Positions 14,901-29,900 of a DNA stretch of 64,000 nt are shown in pieces. A program made the position numbers and the translations under genes. Source of the stretch: Paramyrothecium sp. XJ0827 (Eukaryota; Ascomycota; Sordariomycetes; Hypocreales; Stachybotryaceae); assembly GCA_020881915.1 (NCBI GenBank), contig JAJFPB010000011.1:1364001-1428000 (forward strand), written 5' to 3'. The notes under the pieces are model-generated. The model saw only the letters and a list, made by a program, of their open reading frames with translations, did not search any database and was not told where the DNA came from. Positions within the stretch are counted from its first letter, which is position 1, and each line of letters starts with the position of its first letter.

Positions 14901-17900
14901 CCAGATGCGGTCAGGGAATTGGGTTGCAAGTCCTGTGAAGAAGGCAGGGTCTATAAGAAACTCCTCCTCCCCTTCTTCCAACTCCACGATTTTCCGTCGG
15001 ATATCACGCCTAGTGGCGGCTGGTCCTAGAGCACGTAGCGCCCGAGCAGCGAGAAAGTCGCGGTTGATGGCCCAGGATCGCACATCGCCAAAGACCATAC
15101 GCTTAACCCCAGGAACTTGAAGAAGGCCCTCGACCAATTCCAGAAGGTACTCTCTGTTAGGGAAGTACTGCGCGACAGAATTCGTAACGATGAGGTCTGC
15201 CCGGGGTCCGGCCAACTCGACTGCATCATTCGCAGTGCCCACGTGAACGTGTGCCTTGCCAGCGACGGCGGGCACACGCGCGATTCTGCTGCGGACAAAG
15301 TTGACTGCAGAGACTGAAGGGTCAATGCCCAGATAGCTCTCCAATCCTTCACCTAGGTTGAACAATATCATGCCGCTGCCGCAACCGATTTCGAGGACGC
15401 GACCTGCCGGCTGGCCGTCAAGAATGGTATCCATTGTGTCATTTAACCATTCCTGCATCTCCAGCTTATCAATTTCACTGCCGTCATACATAGATACCCA
15501 GCCTAGGAAATCATTGCCCACGGCAGACTGGTCGATGGTCTCAATGTCCGTATATGTACTCATCTCGAAGTGATTTCCCCAGCCTTGCACCTGTTGGTCG
15601 GTCTCGTCCTGAGAATAATTTGTAAAGTGCTTTTCGTACGGTGCGATAAAGCCAACCATCTCTACTCCGTGGTCCTCTTGTTCACGGATGATGATGGCCG
15701 CATCACGAACTCCTGGGTGCCTGAGCAGGATTTGCTCTACCTCGGCTGGCTCAACGCGGAAGCCTCGAATTTTAACTTGTTGATCGATGCGCCCAAAAAA
15801 CTCTATTTGCGCATCAATGGGCCGGTACCTGACGCGATCCCCGGTGCGGTAGGCCCGCATGGTTTCGCCATGAATATCTATCTCCACAAATCGACCAAGA
15901 TTGAGCGCTGGATCTGTGTATCCACGGGCCACACCGTCACCCGTTAACACAAGCTCGCCCATAACACCTGGAGGCACTAAGCGCTGCTTAGAATCCAGAA
16001 TCAAGGCACCTGAATTGCTGATTGCACGTCCGACAGGCATACCGTTGATGCAAAGCTCACTGGGGTTCATATGGAAAGCTGTGCTATATACGGTATTTTC
16101 CGTATGGCCGAGGACATTGATGATGCCACCCCTGGCTAGTGCTTGTGCAGTGAGAGCATCCTGGATGTCCAGGCGGTCGCCAGAAGCGAAGAGCAGGTCC
16201 ACTCCCTTGATCATCAAAGGGGCCTCGGCGAGGCATTGTTTTAACAATGCCGGCGTGAACATGACAGCTTGGATCTTCTCTTGTGCAAAAACACGACTTA
16301 ATAGAGTCGCATCTAATACAGTCGTATGTTCGATGCACACCAAGCATCCTCCATTAAGAAGCGCGGTATATATTTCCCAGGTCGCAGCGTCGAAGGCAAG
16401 ATTAGCAATATGAGCCACAGGCACAGCTGACTGAGACTGCGACTGGATATTTGTGTTCTTCACCAACCGGATAATGCCTCGGTGCTCAATCATAACACCT
16501 TTTGGCTTGCCTGTGGAGCCGGAGGTGAACATAACATAGGCTAGGCTTGTTGCTGTAGGTGCTGCGGGTTGTTTTGAAGCTAACTGCTTTACAGGCTTGC
16601 TCTCTCGTGCATTGGCGATTCTTGTAAACTCAACACCGTCTAGCCCAGTATCTGGGACAGACACATCTGTGCCGAGCAGGATCAGTTTCCTGCCATTAAT
16701 CGTTGATAAGATGCTTTCCAGACGACCGAGAGGAACATTGACATCAAGCGGTAGGTAGGCAAGATTTGCCTTCAGAATTCCGAGCAACGCGACGATAGCC
16801 TCGCAGGAGCGTGGAGCCAGCATGCCAATTAAAGTCTCAGGAGCGAAGCCTTGCCCGCCCAGCCAGGATGCTAACCTATTGCTCTGTTCATCTAAGTTGG
16901 CATAGGTGAGCTCTGAAATCGTGTCTTTAACGGCGATAGCATCGGGACACAAGGAGACCTGGTTGTGGAAGAGGGAGGTAATGCTGGCGTCCCTAGGATA
17001 GTCCGTCCGTGCAATCTGGATGAGGCCCTTGTCGTTAAGAGCAGCGAGGCCGGTGGTAAGGGGCATAGTTGCAATTGAGACAGAAGGCTCCTCGAGCCCA
17101 CGGCGAAGAACCTCATTAAAGATGGTCTCTAATGAGCTGATAGATGCTGGGTCGAATAATTCATTCGAATACATAATGGTCCCGTGCAAGCCGTTTTTTC
17201 CCTGGAAGAAGTGAAACTCAAGGTCAAATCGGGAGGTCTTGGAATCCTCCAATAGCTCAGAATTTAAACCACTCATTTGTAAATGGCCCAGGTCCTGTTG
17301 ATAGTGCACGGCTAGTATCACCTGGATAAGAGGGTGACGTGAGACATCTCGGGTCCCTGGCCGTAACTCGGCCACCAGCTTATCAAACGGGACATCTTGG
17401 TTCGCTGACGCAGAAGCCATAGCAGAAGCTACCTTCTTGACCAATGTTTCAAATGTTTCATCTTCACCTAGGATAGTTCGGATGCACTGCATATTGACAA
17501 AGAATCCTATCAAGTCTTCCAGCTCAGGTCGGTTACGGTTAGCAATAGGCGTGCCGATGGTGGCATCTTCCATGCCGGTGAGTCGGAATTGAGCTGCCCG
17601 GAAGGCAGCGAAAAGCACAGAAAATGGTGTAATCTGATTCCGCCTGCAGAACCTCTTCAGGTCCTGATAAATTACTCCATCAATAGTAAATTGATGGACC
17701 TCTGCAGTACCTGATGGGATATCTGGGCGGGGTTTATCACATAATAAAGTCGCTGGTTGACTGCCACTAAGCTGGTCTTTCCAATATGCTAGCTGTCGTT
17801 CTTGCTCGGCAAGCTGGGCTTCCTCCTTTTGCCATATAGCAAAATCGCGATATTGGATAGGCAGAGGTTTTACCTGCGATAGCGGATCTCTGCCGCTAAG

Positions 17901-20900
17901 TGCTGCGGCGTAGAAGGTTGCTAGCTCACGTTGCAAAATATCGATGGACCAGCCATCAGAGATGATGTGGTGCATCACAACGGATAATATATGGTCCTGC
18001 TTGCCTAAGCAAATAAGTGCTGGACGCCACCCTGGCTCGGTCTCTAGATTGAATGGCGTGGAGTTCTCTCTCTGGAGCACCTTCTTGAGTTCCTGGTCGG
18101 AAGCCCCAGGAATTTCAATGACACGCAACTTCTTGGCAATGAATGACTGCACCACTTGCGCATTGACGCCGTCATGTTGCCGGAACGTAGTGCGTAAACT
18201 TTCGTGACGTTCCTCGACAGCCTGCAGCGCGGCGCTCATAGCCTCAATGTTGAGAGGACCTGTGAGGCGGGACGCAAAAGAAGTTAGGTACCACGTGAGA
18301 CCAGGATATAAACGTTCGAGGAACCAAAGACGGCCTTGGGCAAACGACTGCTCGACCGGTCCATCGTACGGTCGGGCGATGATAGGATCATGTTGCTTCG
18401 AGCCTTGCTGGAGGGTCGCCGCGAGGTCGACCAATACCGGGTAATCAAAAATATCCTTCACTGTGATGTGGACCTCTAGTCTCCGATTGATGTATGCTGC
18501 AAGCTTCATCGCCATGAGAGAATGCCCTCCTAGATCGAAAAAATTATCGGCAATGCCGACGTCTATGCCAAGTACGTTTGCGAACTCTTCGCATAGTGCT
18601 GCTTCAATGTCGTTGCGCGGCGCCACGCGTATAGAAGTCGAACTGGTCCTCGGAACCGATATGGCTCTCCTAGCAAGCTCATGGCGATCCACCTTGCCGT
18701 TTGCATTAAGTGGCAGTTTATCGACTACAACTATCTGTGTCGGAACCATGTATGAGGGCACGGCAGCCTGCATCTGCTGTCGAATACTCCTCTCCATAGC
18801 GTTAACCGAGGTGACCTGTACATCAGCTTCGTTCTCTACGTTTTCGAGCGCACTAGGCGAATCGGCCGTGACGAACCCAACCATATCGGGCGGTTGGTCT
18901 TCGCACTTCCTAATGACGACGGCTGCATCCCGGACCTCCGCGATACTGACGAGGGCATGCTCTACCTCGGCCATCTCAATTCGATGGCCTCGAATCTTGA
19001 CCTGTTCATCTCCTCGGCCAAAATACTCAATTTCCCCGTCAACTGGTCGGTATCGTGCGCGGTCACCGGTACGGTATGCGCGCATTGTCTGGCCGTTAAC
19101 AGTAACTTGCACAAAACGATCCGAATTCAAAGCCGGATCTGTATAACCACGGGCCAGACCATCACCCGTGACTATGAGCTCACCAATCACTCCCAAGGGG
19201 ACAAGTTGCTGGTATGAGTCTACAACGTAAGCTCCCGAGTTTTTGATGGCTCTTCCAAGAGGCAGGCCGTTCACGCAACGCTCGTCGGAGCTCATTGCGT
19301 ATATCGTGCTAAAGGTAGTATTTTCCGTAGGCCCATACCCGTTGCAGAGGGCTTTTCGGACTAGGCTGCGTGCCCTGAATGAATCTTGGGGTCTTATTGC
19401 CTCGCCGCCAACGAGCAGGACATCCAGGCTGCTGATGATCGAAGGCATGTCTTCGAGGAGCTGCCGTAGCAGACCTGGCGTGAAGAAGGCGGCGCGAATT
19501 TCGTTGGCGTGAACAGCATCCTGAAGTAGAGAAGGGTTCAAAACCGTCATTTGATCTAGGCAAATTACCGTTCCAGCGTTGAGAAGTGCAGAGTAAATCT
19601 CCCATGTTGTGGCATCAAATGCCAAGTTCGATATGTGAGCCACGTTAGTCCCAGCTTCTACTTGCAGATGCCGGTTAGTCTGCTTTACAAGGCGCACAAT
19701 ACCACGATGCTCAATCATAACACCCTTCGGGCGGCCCGTTGACCCAGACGTAAACATAACATAAGCCAGGCTGGTGGCACGTGGACGTATAAGCGCATTG
19801 GCTTTGCCCTTGGTAAGATGACGGCTGAACACATCCGTAATCTTCACCAGCTCGGCCTTCTCCACCTGGAACTCTGCCATCGGCACAGTGGAGCCGACCA
19901 GTATCAATATTTTACTCTCAGAGGTTGCTGATAGGATCTCTTCAAAACGAGTCTTAGGTGTATTTATATCGAACGGCAAGTACGCCAGGTTAGCCTTCAG
20001 GATAGCAATGAAAGTCACCACGGTTTCGCATGATCGTGGAGCTAGCACACCAACCCACATTTCTGGGGGCTGGCGCTGCTGTAGCCATGTAGCAAGTATG
20101 TCTGATTGCTCGTTGAGCTGAGCATATGTTAGCTGCGAGTGGGCGTCCTTAACCGCAACCAGCTCAGGGTGGGCGGCGACCTGCTGTAGGAAAACATCTA
20201 CTACGCTCAAGTCTCGGGGATAATGTGACTTGTTTGGTTCGAGCAAGCCCATGCCCTGCAGAGCCGGCATGCCATCGGTGAGTGGCAGGCTTGCCAAAGG
20301 TACATATGGTTGGTCGAGACTCTGGCGCAGGACTTCCTGGAACACATCGATAACGACCTGGACGCTCTGAGATTCGAAGAGGTCCGTGGAGTAGAAGACT
20401 GCACCCCTGAAACTGTCTTCTTCTTGAAATAAGTGGAACTCGAGGTCGAAACGTGTGGTGGGGGTAAATGGCAGTTTACGGCTAGTAAGGCCTTCTAATT
20501 CGACTTTTTCAACATCCCTTTGCGAGTGAACGGCAAAAATGAGCTGTGCCAACGGGTTGCGAGAGGTATCTCTCGACCCGGGCAGAAGCGCGGACACAAC
20601 ACGCTCAAACGGCACATCTTGGTTCTCCAATGCAGCTGTCACCGTTGACTGTACCTGCTGGACCAGATGATCAAACGTCTGATCATGATTTGTGGTAATC
20701 CGCATACACTGGGAATTTATGAAGAAGCCGATAAGACCTTCCAGCTCGGATCGGCTACGATTGGCAGTCGGCGTACCGATCGTGGCATCATCATCCCCAG
20801 TTAAGCGAAAATGCGCGGCACGGAACGCGGCGAGCAGCACAGTGAACGAGGTAACCTGATGAGTGCGGCAGAATGCCTGGAGGCTCTCGTAGACGGGACC

Positions 20901-23900
20901 TTTGAGAAAGAACTCGATGAGGCCACCAGCGCCGGAGAGGGTGGTAGGGCGTGGCTTATCGCATACAAGGGTGGCTGGCTGGCTCCCGGCTAATTGCTTC
21001 GTCCAATACGCCAGTTGCCGTTCGTGCTTGGCAACTTGTGCTTTCTGCCTTTCCCATATGGCAAAGTCCCTATATTGGATAGGAAGTGGGGGCACCTGCG
21101 ATGAGGGATCCTGGCCACGGAGGGCTGCAGCATAGAATATGGTCAGTTCGTGTTGCAGGACCTCAAATGACCAGCCATCAGATATAATGTGATGCATAAC
21201 AAGAGACATAACATGATCATCCTTCCCCAAGCGAAGCAGTGCCACGCGCCATGCTAGTTCCTTGGAGAGATCAAACGGCCTCGCCTGCTCCTGCTGTAGA
21301 ATCCCTTCAAATCGTCCGTCGCGAACTTCAAGTACGCGAAACACGCCCTGATAGCTCGTGGCCGGCTGTACGACCTGGACACCTACGCCATCATTCTCCT
21401 CAAATGTTGTTCGCAAGCTTTCGTGACGCCGGATAAGAGCATGTATAGCGGCCTGCAGCGCGTTTACGTCAAGGGGGCCGTCGATGCGCACTGCCACTGG
21501 CATATGATATCCGGAGGAATCACCCAGTTCGAGCTGGTGAAGGAACCAGAGACGGCCTTGCGCAAATGACTGTTGAACGGGACCGTCGTAGGCTTGGGAA
21601 CTAATGGTGTCGTATGCTATCGTACCTTGCTGGATGGTGGCGGCAAGATCGGCGAGGACCGGGTGATCGAAAATAGCCTTGACTGACACGCGGGCCTCCA
21701 GTCGCCGGGTAAGACGCGCGGCTAGCTTTGTAGCCATGAGGGAGTGACCACCGAGGTTAAAGAAGTTGTTAGATATCCCAACCTTCACGCCTAGGACATC
21801 AGTGAACTCATCGCAAAGGATTTCTTCAACCTCATTACGGGGTGCAGTGTATGTTGCCTCGGTCCTGACCCTGGGCGCGACATATGCCCGCTCGGCAAGC
21901 TCACGCCGATCGACTTTACCATTTGCATTAATCGGCAATTGGTCGAGTACTATGATTTGGGTCGGTATCATATACGTTGGTAGCAGTGCCTGTAGGTATT
22001 CGCGTATCTGCGATTCCACCTTCCTGGTCTGCTGTCCGCGCAGTGGCTGGTTGGTTAAGAGACTCGGTGAACGGTCCTCATCTTCTGTTGGGAATTGGAT
22101 GAGCGCACGGCTGTTGCTATGAAGCGGTTGGAAGCGATGGAATACGACATCAAAAGCACCGGCTTGCGACCGCTGCCGAGAGCAACTGAGCTCCACAAGG
22201 AAACCTGCCTCTTTCCCTAGCTGGACAACTTCGGCCGGAGACAGACATATGTACTGCTGGGCCATCCTCTTGACCTTTGATATCCAAGCAGCACCATCAG
22301 TTGAGATTGCGGCGCTGTCAAATTCGAGTGATTGGACAAGCAGCCTCTCCGTAATGGTCCTGCTGTAGGGGATATTGCCCACAGCGACGCTCTGTGCACC
22401 GGTCGAGTCCTGTAGCATACCAAGAAGCGTAGTTTTATCAAGCCTTGAGGCTTGAAAGTCAATCCATGCTTCTGGGTCGATGGGGTGCACAGGCTCTTGC
22501 CCTTCCTCGTGCGGTCCCCGTACGTGGATGACGGCTTGATACCGGTATGCGCTGAGCTCGTTGGTGGCCTTCATGCGCTTGGGGAGGACCTCAACATGTC
22601 GGATACGGTCTGGGTATCGACGCTTGAGTCCTGTAAAGAATGCCGGGTCTACGAGCATTTCCTCCTCGGACTCTTCAAGGTCTGCGATCTTCCGTCGAAT
22701 TTCATCCTTGGTAGCTGTTGGCCCAAGACTACGCAATGCTCTTGCGGCCAGGAAATCACGGTTAATAGCCCAGGACCGCATGTCGCCGAAAACTATACGC
22801 TTGACCCCACGGATCTGAAGGAGAGTCTCAACGACCTGCAAGATATACTCGGGCGTCGGAAAATATTGGGCCACCGAGTTTATCACAATCAGGTCGGCTT
22901 CCAAGCCCTGGAGATTGGCTGCATCGGTCGCGGTGCCGACGTGAACATGTGCCCTGCCAGCCACAGTAGGAACAGACTGGATCCTGCTACGGACGAACGC
23001 AACAGCAGAGTCTGATGGATCAAGGCCAACGTAGCTCTTCAGCCCACTGCCGAGATTGAACAAGATCATTCCACTTCCCGTACCAATTTCAAGCACACGG
23101 CCGGCTGGTCTGCCATCCAGAATGGTGAACATCGTATCATCTAGCCACTCTTGCATCTCATCTGTGTTAATTTTGGAACCGTCGTACATAGATACCCAGC
23201 CTGTGAAGTCGTTTCCAACGATGGATTGGTCCACCACCTCGAGTTCTGTATATGTGCTTGTCTCAAAGTGATTTCCCCAGCTCTGAACTTGCTCGCTCAC
23301 AACTTGGTCGATGTCTTGAATGAATTTCTCACTCCTTGTCGCAAGGAAGGCTACCATCTCCACTGCTTGGTCCTCTTGCTGCCTCCGGATAACAATGGCA
23401 GCATCGCGGACTCCGGGATGCCTTAACAAGACCTGTTCCACTTCAGCCGGCTCGACTCGGAAGCCCCGAATCTTAACTTGCTGGTCAATACGCCCGAAAA
23501 ATTCGATCTGCGCATCACTAGGCCGATATCTCGCTCGGTCACCAGTGCGATAGGCCCACATAGTCTCGCCATTAATGGTAACTTCTATAAACCGGCCTGG
23601 ATTAAGTGTAGGATCGGTATACCCACGGGCTACGCCATCACCCGTCAAGACAAGCTCACCCATCACGCCAATTGGTAATAGATTCTGGTGAGGGTCTAAT
23701 ATCAAAGCCCCCGAGTTGCTGATGGGGCTCCCTACGGGCACGCCATTAGTGCATAGCTCTGTGGGTTGCATGTGAAAGGCTGTGCTGTACACAGTATTCT
23801 CGGTATGGCCTAGGGCATTAATAATACCACCCTTGGCCAAGGCCTGCGCCGATAGAGCATCCTGTACATCGAGCCGATCACCGGAAGCAAACAAAAGTTC

Positions 23901-26900
23901 AAGGCCGCGGATGGTCGAAGGCGACTCGGCAATGCATTGTTTCAGCAGTGCTGGTGTGAACATAACAGCCCGAATCCTCTCTTCTTCGAATACCCGGCGT
24001 AGCAGCGCCATATCTAATACCGTTGTATGGTCAATGCAGACTAGTGTTCCGCCATTTAGAAGCGCAGTGTAGATCTCCCAGGTGGCGGCGTCGAAGGCGA
24101 GATTGGCAATATGGGCTACAGAAACAGCACATTGGGCCTGGGTTTGTGTGCGGGTATTCTTAACGAGTCGGATAATGCCTCGATGTTCAATCATGACGCC
24201 TTTCGGTTGGCCTGTAGAGCCGGATGTAAACATCACATATGCTAGACTGGTTGCAGATGGTGTTGGAAGCTGTTCAACCACGCCTTGCCGTGATTTGAGC
24301 TGTCCATCTTGTGCCTCCGCGATTGTCATGAACTTGGTGTTTTTTAAAGTAACGGCTGGTGAAGGCACATCAGAGCCGAGCAGAATAAGTTTCTCGGCAT
24401 CGATAGAGGAGAGGATAGTCTCCAAGCGACCCAGCGGAATGTTTATATCTAGCGGCAAATACGCCAGATTTGCTTTGAGGGTTGCGAGTATAGCGACAAT
24501 GGCTTGGCATGATCGGGGAGCTAGTACGCCGATCAGTGTCTCAGGGGCATAGCCTCGCTGGTTTAACCAGCACGCCAGTCGATCACTCTGCATATCCAGT
24601 TCAGCATAGGTTAGTTGCGTCTTGTTATCCTTGACGGCAATAACACTGCTACAATTTGCGACTTGCGCTCGGAAAAGGGCTGGGATATTCTCATCCTGAG
24701 GGTAGTCTGTTCGCGCAACCTGGGTCAGGCCTTGGTCGATGATAATGTCGAGGCCCTCCGTCAGGGGCATAGAGGTAATGGAAGTAGATGGTTCTGCGAG
24801 CCCTCGACGGAGGACTTCGTGAAAGACTGCTTGCATCGATTGAATAGAGGCTCGGCCGAAGAGCTCGTTTGAGAACATGACAACGCCGCGTAAACAGCTC
24901 CTTTCCTGATAGAAATGAAATTCAAGATCAAATCGCGTCGTCTTCACAACATCTAAGCGCTCTGAGCTTAGGCCTTCGAAATTCATGTGACCCAAGCCCT
25001 CTTGGTAATGCACAGCTAGTGTCATCTGAACAAGCGGGTGACGCGAGATGTCGCGGGCCCCGGGCCGCAGCTCGGCAACAAGCCGATCAAAGGGGACATC
25101 CTGATTTGCGGATGCGGCTGCTATACCTGAGGCAACCTTATTTACTAGAGTTTTGAATGTCTCATCCTCCATTATCGTAGTTCGAATACACTGTAGGTTC
25201 ACGAAGAAGCCGATTATATCCTCTAGCTCAGGGCGGTTGCGATTTGCGATCGGCGTGCCTATAGTGGCATCGTCCATCCCTGTAAGCCGGAATTGCGTTG
25301 CTCGGAATGCTGCAAAGAGTACGGAAAATGGTGTAATCTGGTTCTTTTTACAGAATACCTGGAGCTCCTGGTAAAGCGGCCCCTCAATAGTAAAATCACT
25401 GATTTCTGCTAAACCAGAAGGGACATCCGGACGAGGTTTATCACATAGCAGAGTAGCTGGCTGGCTGCCATCAAGCTGTTCTTTCCAAAAGATCAACTGG
25501 CGCTCATGCTCAGCCATTTGGTTTTCCTCCTTCTGCCAAAGTGCAAAGTCTCGATATTGAATAGGTAGAGGCTTTGCTTGCAATAGGGGCTTTTTCCCAA
25601 GAAGCGCGGCAGCGTAGAAGCTGGCTAGCTCACGCTGAAGGATATCAACAGACCAGCCATCGCTGATGATATGGTGCATCACGATAGATATCACATGTTC
25701 CTCCTCTCCTAACCGAATTAGTGCTGGGCGCCAACCGCTCTCAGTCTCCAAGTCAAACGGTGTGGAGTTCTCGTTTTGCAAAGCTTGCGTGAGCTCCTTG
25801 GGACCTCGGACCTCGACAATCCGCAACTTCCTCGTAGTGAATGGCTGCACGATTTGCACATGAATGCCGTTATGTTCCTGAAAAATCGTGCGTAGACTCT
25901 CGTGTCGTTCCTCCAACGCCAGGAGCGCTACCTCTAATGCATCAATATCTAAAGGTCCAGTAAGACGGGACGCAAAGGACGAGAGGAACCATGTCCGGCC
26001 TGGATAAAGCCGTTCGAGGAACCACAGACGGCCTTGTGCAAATGATTGCTCGACCAACCCGTCATATACACGGGGCAAGATGGGCAGATGCCGTGCCGAA
26101 CCTTGCCGGAGGGTTGCCGCGAGATTGAGCAATATTGGCTGATCAAAGATATCCTTTACGCTCAAACACACATCCAAGCGTTGGCTAATACGCGATGCGA
26201 GCTTCGTCGCTATTAAGGAGTGTCCCCCGAGTTCGAAAAAATTGTCAGTAATACCAACTTCGACCTTTAGCATACTAGCAAGCTCGTTGCACAACGCAGC
26301 TTCAATCTCATTGCGTGGCGCCATCGGTGCAGCATTGGCCCCTGACACTGGACTAAGTCTTGAGACCATTTGAGCCATGCGCGTTAGCTCGCGACAGTCC
26401 ACCTTCCCGTTTGTATTGATAGGCATCTGTTCCAGTATAACGATCCTCACTGGCACCATATAGTGTGGAAGCACAACCTTTAGGCGTTGCCGGATCTGCT
26501 GCTCCAGGAATATCACACTCTCTTCGCTATCCATACCCCGGGTGATCTGGGTATCAGCCAGCTCCTCCATTCGGGCCGTAACAAACCCAACGATTTCAGG
26601 TTCTTCGCTCTTAAGCTTTCGAACAATGGCGATGGCATTAAGAATAACGCTTTGTTTGAGCATCGCATGCTCAATCTCAGCTAACTCGATACGGTGGCCA
26701 CGAATCTTGACCTGGTTGTCTATTCGACCGAGGAACTCAATCTGACCGTCTGTGGGTCGATACCGCGCGCGGTCGCCCGTTCGATAGGCGCGTAAAAGTT
26801 CATCGGCAATCGAAAGATAGATAAATCGATTTTGGTTCAAAGCCTGCTTTGTGTATCCTTTCGCAAGGCCATCTCCTACAACCACAAGTTCTCCTACAAT

Positions 26901-29900
26901 ACCGATAGGAACAGGTTGCTGCTTCGAATCCACGATATACACACCAGAGTTGCTTATAGCATGGCCTATTGGTACGCCGTTCGTAAAGGAGTCCTCGTCA
27001 GATATCTCGTACATAGTACTGAGTACGGTGTTTTCCGTTGGGCCGTATGCATTAATAACTTTGCCACGAACAAGGGTTTTTGCCTCGATCGCATCGCGTC
27101 TATCAAATCGATCGCCACCGACAAGGAGTACATCAAGGTCTTTTATTGTACCAGGCGCGTTAGCAAGGTATTGCTTGAGTAGCGCAGGTGTGAACATCGT
27201 CGCCTGTATCCGCTCCCGTTTGAAGACAGCTTCAAGGGCTTTTGCATCCAGGACAGTTAGATAGTCGATACATATGAGCGTCCCACCATTAAGGAGTGCA
27301 GACCAAACCTCCCATACTGATGCATCAAAAGCAATATTGGATAAATGGGCAATGTGAGCGGCGGGAGGGAGGGTGGAACTAAGGTTACTATCCCTCACTA
27401 ATCTAATAATTCCACGGTGCTCGATCATCACACCCTTCGGCTCGCCGGTCGAGCCGGACGTGAACATAATGTATGCTATACTGTCTGCAGATGATGTTGG
27501 GAGTTGTTGAACAGCATCTTGTTGCGTAGGCTGCCGGCCTTGCGTTTCCTTAATTGTTTTGAACTCAACATCTTCTAATGTTATTGCTGGTGGGGCCACA
27601 TCCGCGCCGAGAAGAACAATTCTTCTACCATTGATAGAAGATAGGATAGTTTCTAAGCGACCCGAAGGGGTGTTTATATCGAGCGGCAGATAGGCTAGAT
27701 TTGCTTTGAGAATCCCAAGCATAGCCGTAACAGACTCACAAGTCCGCGGGGCTAGCACACCGATTGGTATCTCAGGAGCGCAGTCATGGTGCGTCAACCA
27801 GGACGCCAGCTGATCACTCCGTCTATCTAGCTCCGCATAAGTCATCTCCGAGATGTTGTCCCTCACAGCTATAGTATTTCTGCATAGTGCAGCCTGCGCA
27901 CGGAAGAGAGACGGCACACTCTCATTTCTGGGATAATCCGTCCGCTCAATGCGAGAGAGATCATTGAAAGTTGCAAGGCCATCAGTTAGCGGCATGGATG
28001 GAATACAGATTGACGGGTCTGCGAGCCCGCGCAAAAGGACTTCAAGGAATACTGTGGCCATCAACTCAATTGTGGCCGGGTTAAAGAGCTCATTGGAGAA
28101 TAAAATAACACCGCGTAAAGAGTCCTTTTGCTGATAAAAGTGGAGCTCGACGTCAAACCGCGAGGTCCTGACGGGATCCAGGGGCTCTGAAGCTAGGCCT
28201 TCCAGCTGTAGCTGACCAAGACTCTGCTGGTAATGGACTGCCAATATCATCTGAATTAGAGGATGACGTGACATATCGCGGCTTCCAGGCTGTAATGCAG
28301 CGACTAGCTGGTCGAAGGGGACATCCTGGTTTGCAGATGCGGTACCTATAGCAGAGGAAGCCTTTCTAACCAATGTCTCAAAAGTATCGTCTTCTGCTAC
28401 CGAAGTACGAATACATAGTAAGTTAACAAAGAAGCCAATCAGATCTTCTAATTCAGGCTGGTTACGGTTTGCAGCCGGTGTGCCAATAGCCGCATCTTCT
28501 ACGCCGGTAAGACGGAAGTGTGCGGCCCGGAAAGCAGCAAAGAGCGCCGAGAATGGCGTGGTTTGGTGCTTCTTGCAAAAATCCTGTAAGCTCCGATACA
28601 GCATCCCGTCAATAGTGAATTCATAAACATCCGCTGTACCCGAAGGAACTTCGGGGCGATATTTATCGCAGGGCAGAGTGGCTGGTTGGCTGCCGTTGAG
28701 CTCATCTTTCCAGTACAATAATTGACGCTCTTGCTCGGATCTCTGCGTATCTTCTCTTTGCCATACGGCAAAGTCTCGGTATTGAATAGGCAAGGGTTTC
28801 ACCTGCAACAACGGGTCCTGACCCTTAAGCGCCGCAGCGTAAAAGATAGCCAGCTCCCGTTGAAGAATATCGAGGGACCAGCCATCAGAGATGATATGGT
28901 GCATCACAATAGAGAGCACATGTCGTTGTGGTCCTAAGCTAATAACTGCAGGACGCCAGCCAGCTTCAGTTTCCAAGTTAAAAGGCTTGGAATTCTCATC
29001 TTGCAGTGCTTGCATAAGTTGATCCTCAGAACCGCCGGGGATGGCAATTACCCGCAATGCCTTGGGGATAAAAGGCTGCACGACTTGACCATTCATGCCA
29101 TCACGCTGCGGGAACGTAGTACGTAAACTTTCATGGCGTTCCTCTAGCTTCAGAAGTGCTACTTCCAATGCCCGGAGGTCCAAGGTTCCATTGAGACGTG
29201 ACGCGAATGATAAGAGATACCAGGTCCGGCCTGGATATAGACGCTCGAGGAACCAAAGACGGCCCTGGGCAAATGACTGTTCAACCATTCCATTATGCTT
29301 CTGTGCTGTTACAGGACTGTGGCGTTTTAAGCCTTGCCCGATGGTTTCTGCGAGGTCGAGCAGTACAGGCTGATCGAAAACGTCTTTTATGCTCATGCAA
29401 ACCTCCAGCCGCTGGCTCAAACGCGCTGCTAACTTGATTGCTGTTAGGGAATGTCCACCAAGGTCGAAAAAGTTATCCGTAGTGCTGACATCAAATCCGA
29501 AAATGTTAGCAAACTCATCACATAAGACAGCCTCAATCTCGTTGAGCGGCGCAACCGGTGCAGAAGCTGTGTCGATTCTTAGCGCCAGCTGAGCCTTGCA
29601 CATTAGCTCACGGCGGTCAACCTTGCCGTTCGCATTGACTGGCATCTTGTCCAATGTAATAATCCGGACAGGTACCATGTATGACGGTAATGTAGCCTTA
29701 AGCCGCTGACGGATCTGCTGCTCTATCAACACGGCGCACTGTTCATCACACCCATCGGTCTGCCGTTGAGTCTGATCCTTTTGCCCTGAATTACGTTGGA
29801 CAGCAGCAGCCTGATCGGCGGTTCGGACTGCTACGAAACCAACAATATCCGGCTCCTTATCCTCGAGCCGGACGACGGCGGCAGCATCATGTACAGCGTC

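Noticed and set aside
18600..21600. Possible epimerase domain in non-methylating modules
   Set aside because: Module lengths of about 1,075 residues fit C-A-T only; the next C1 motif follows each carrier domain directly.
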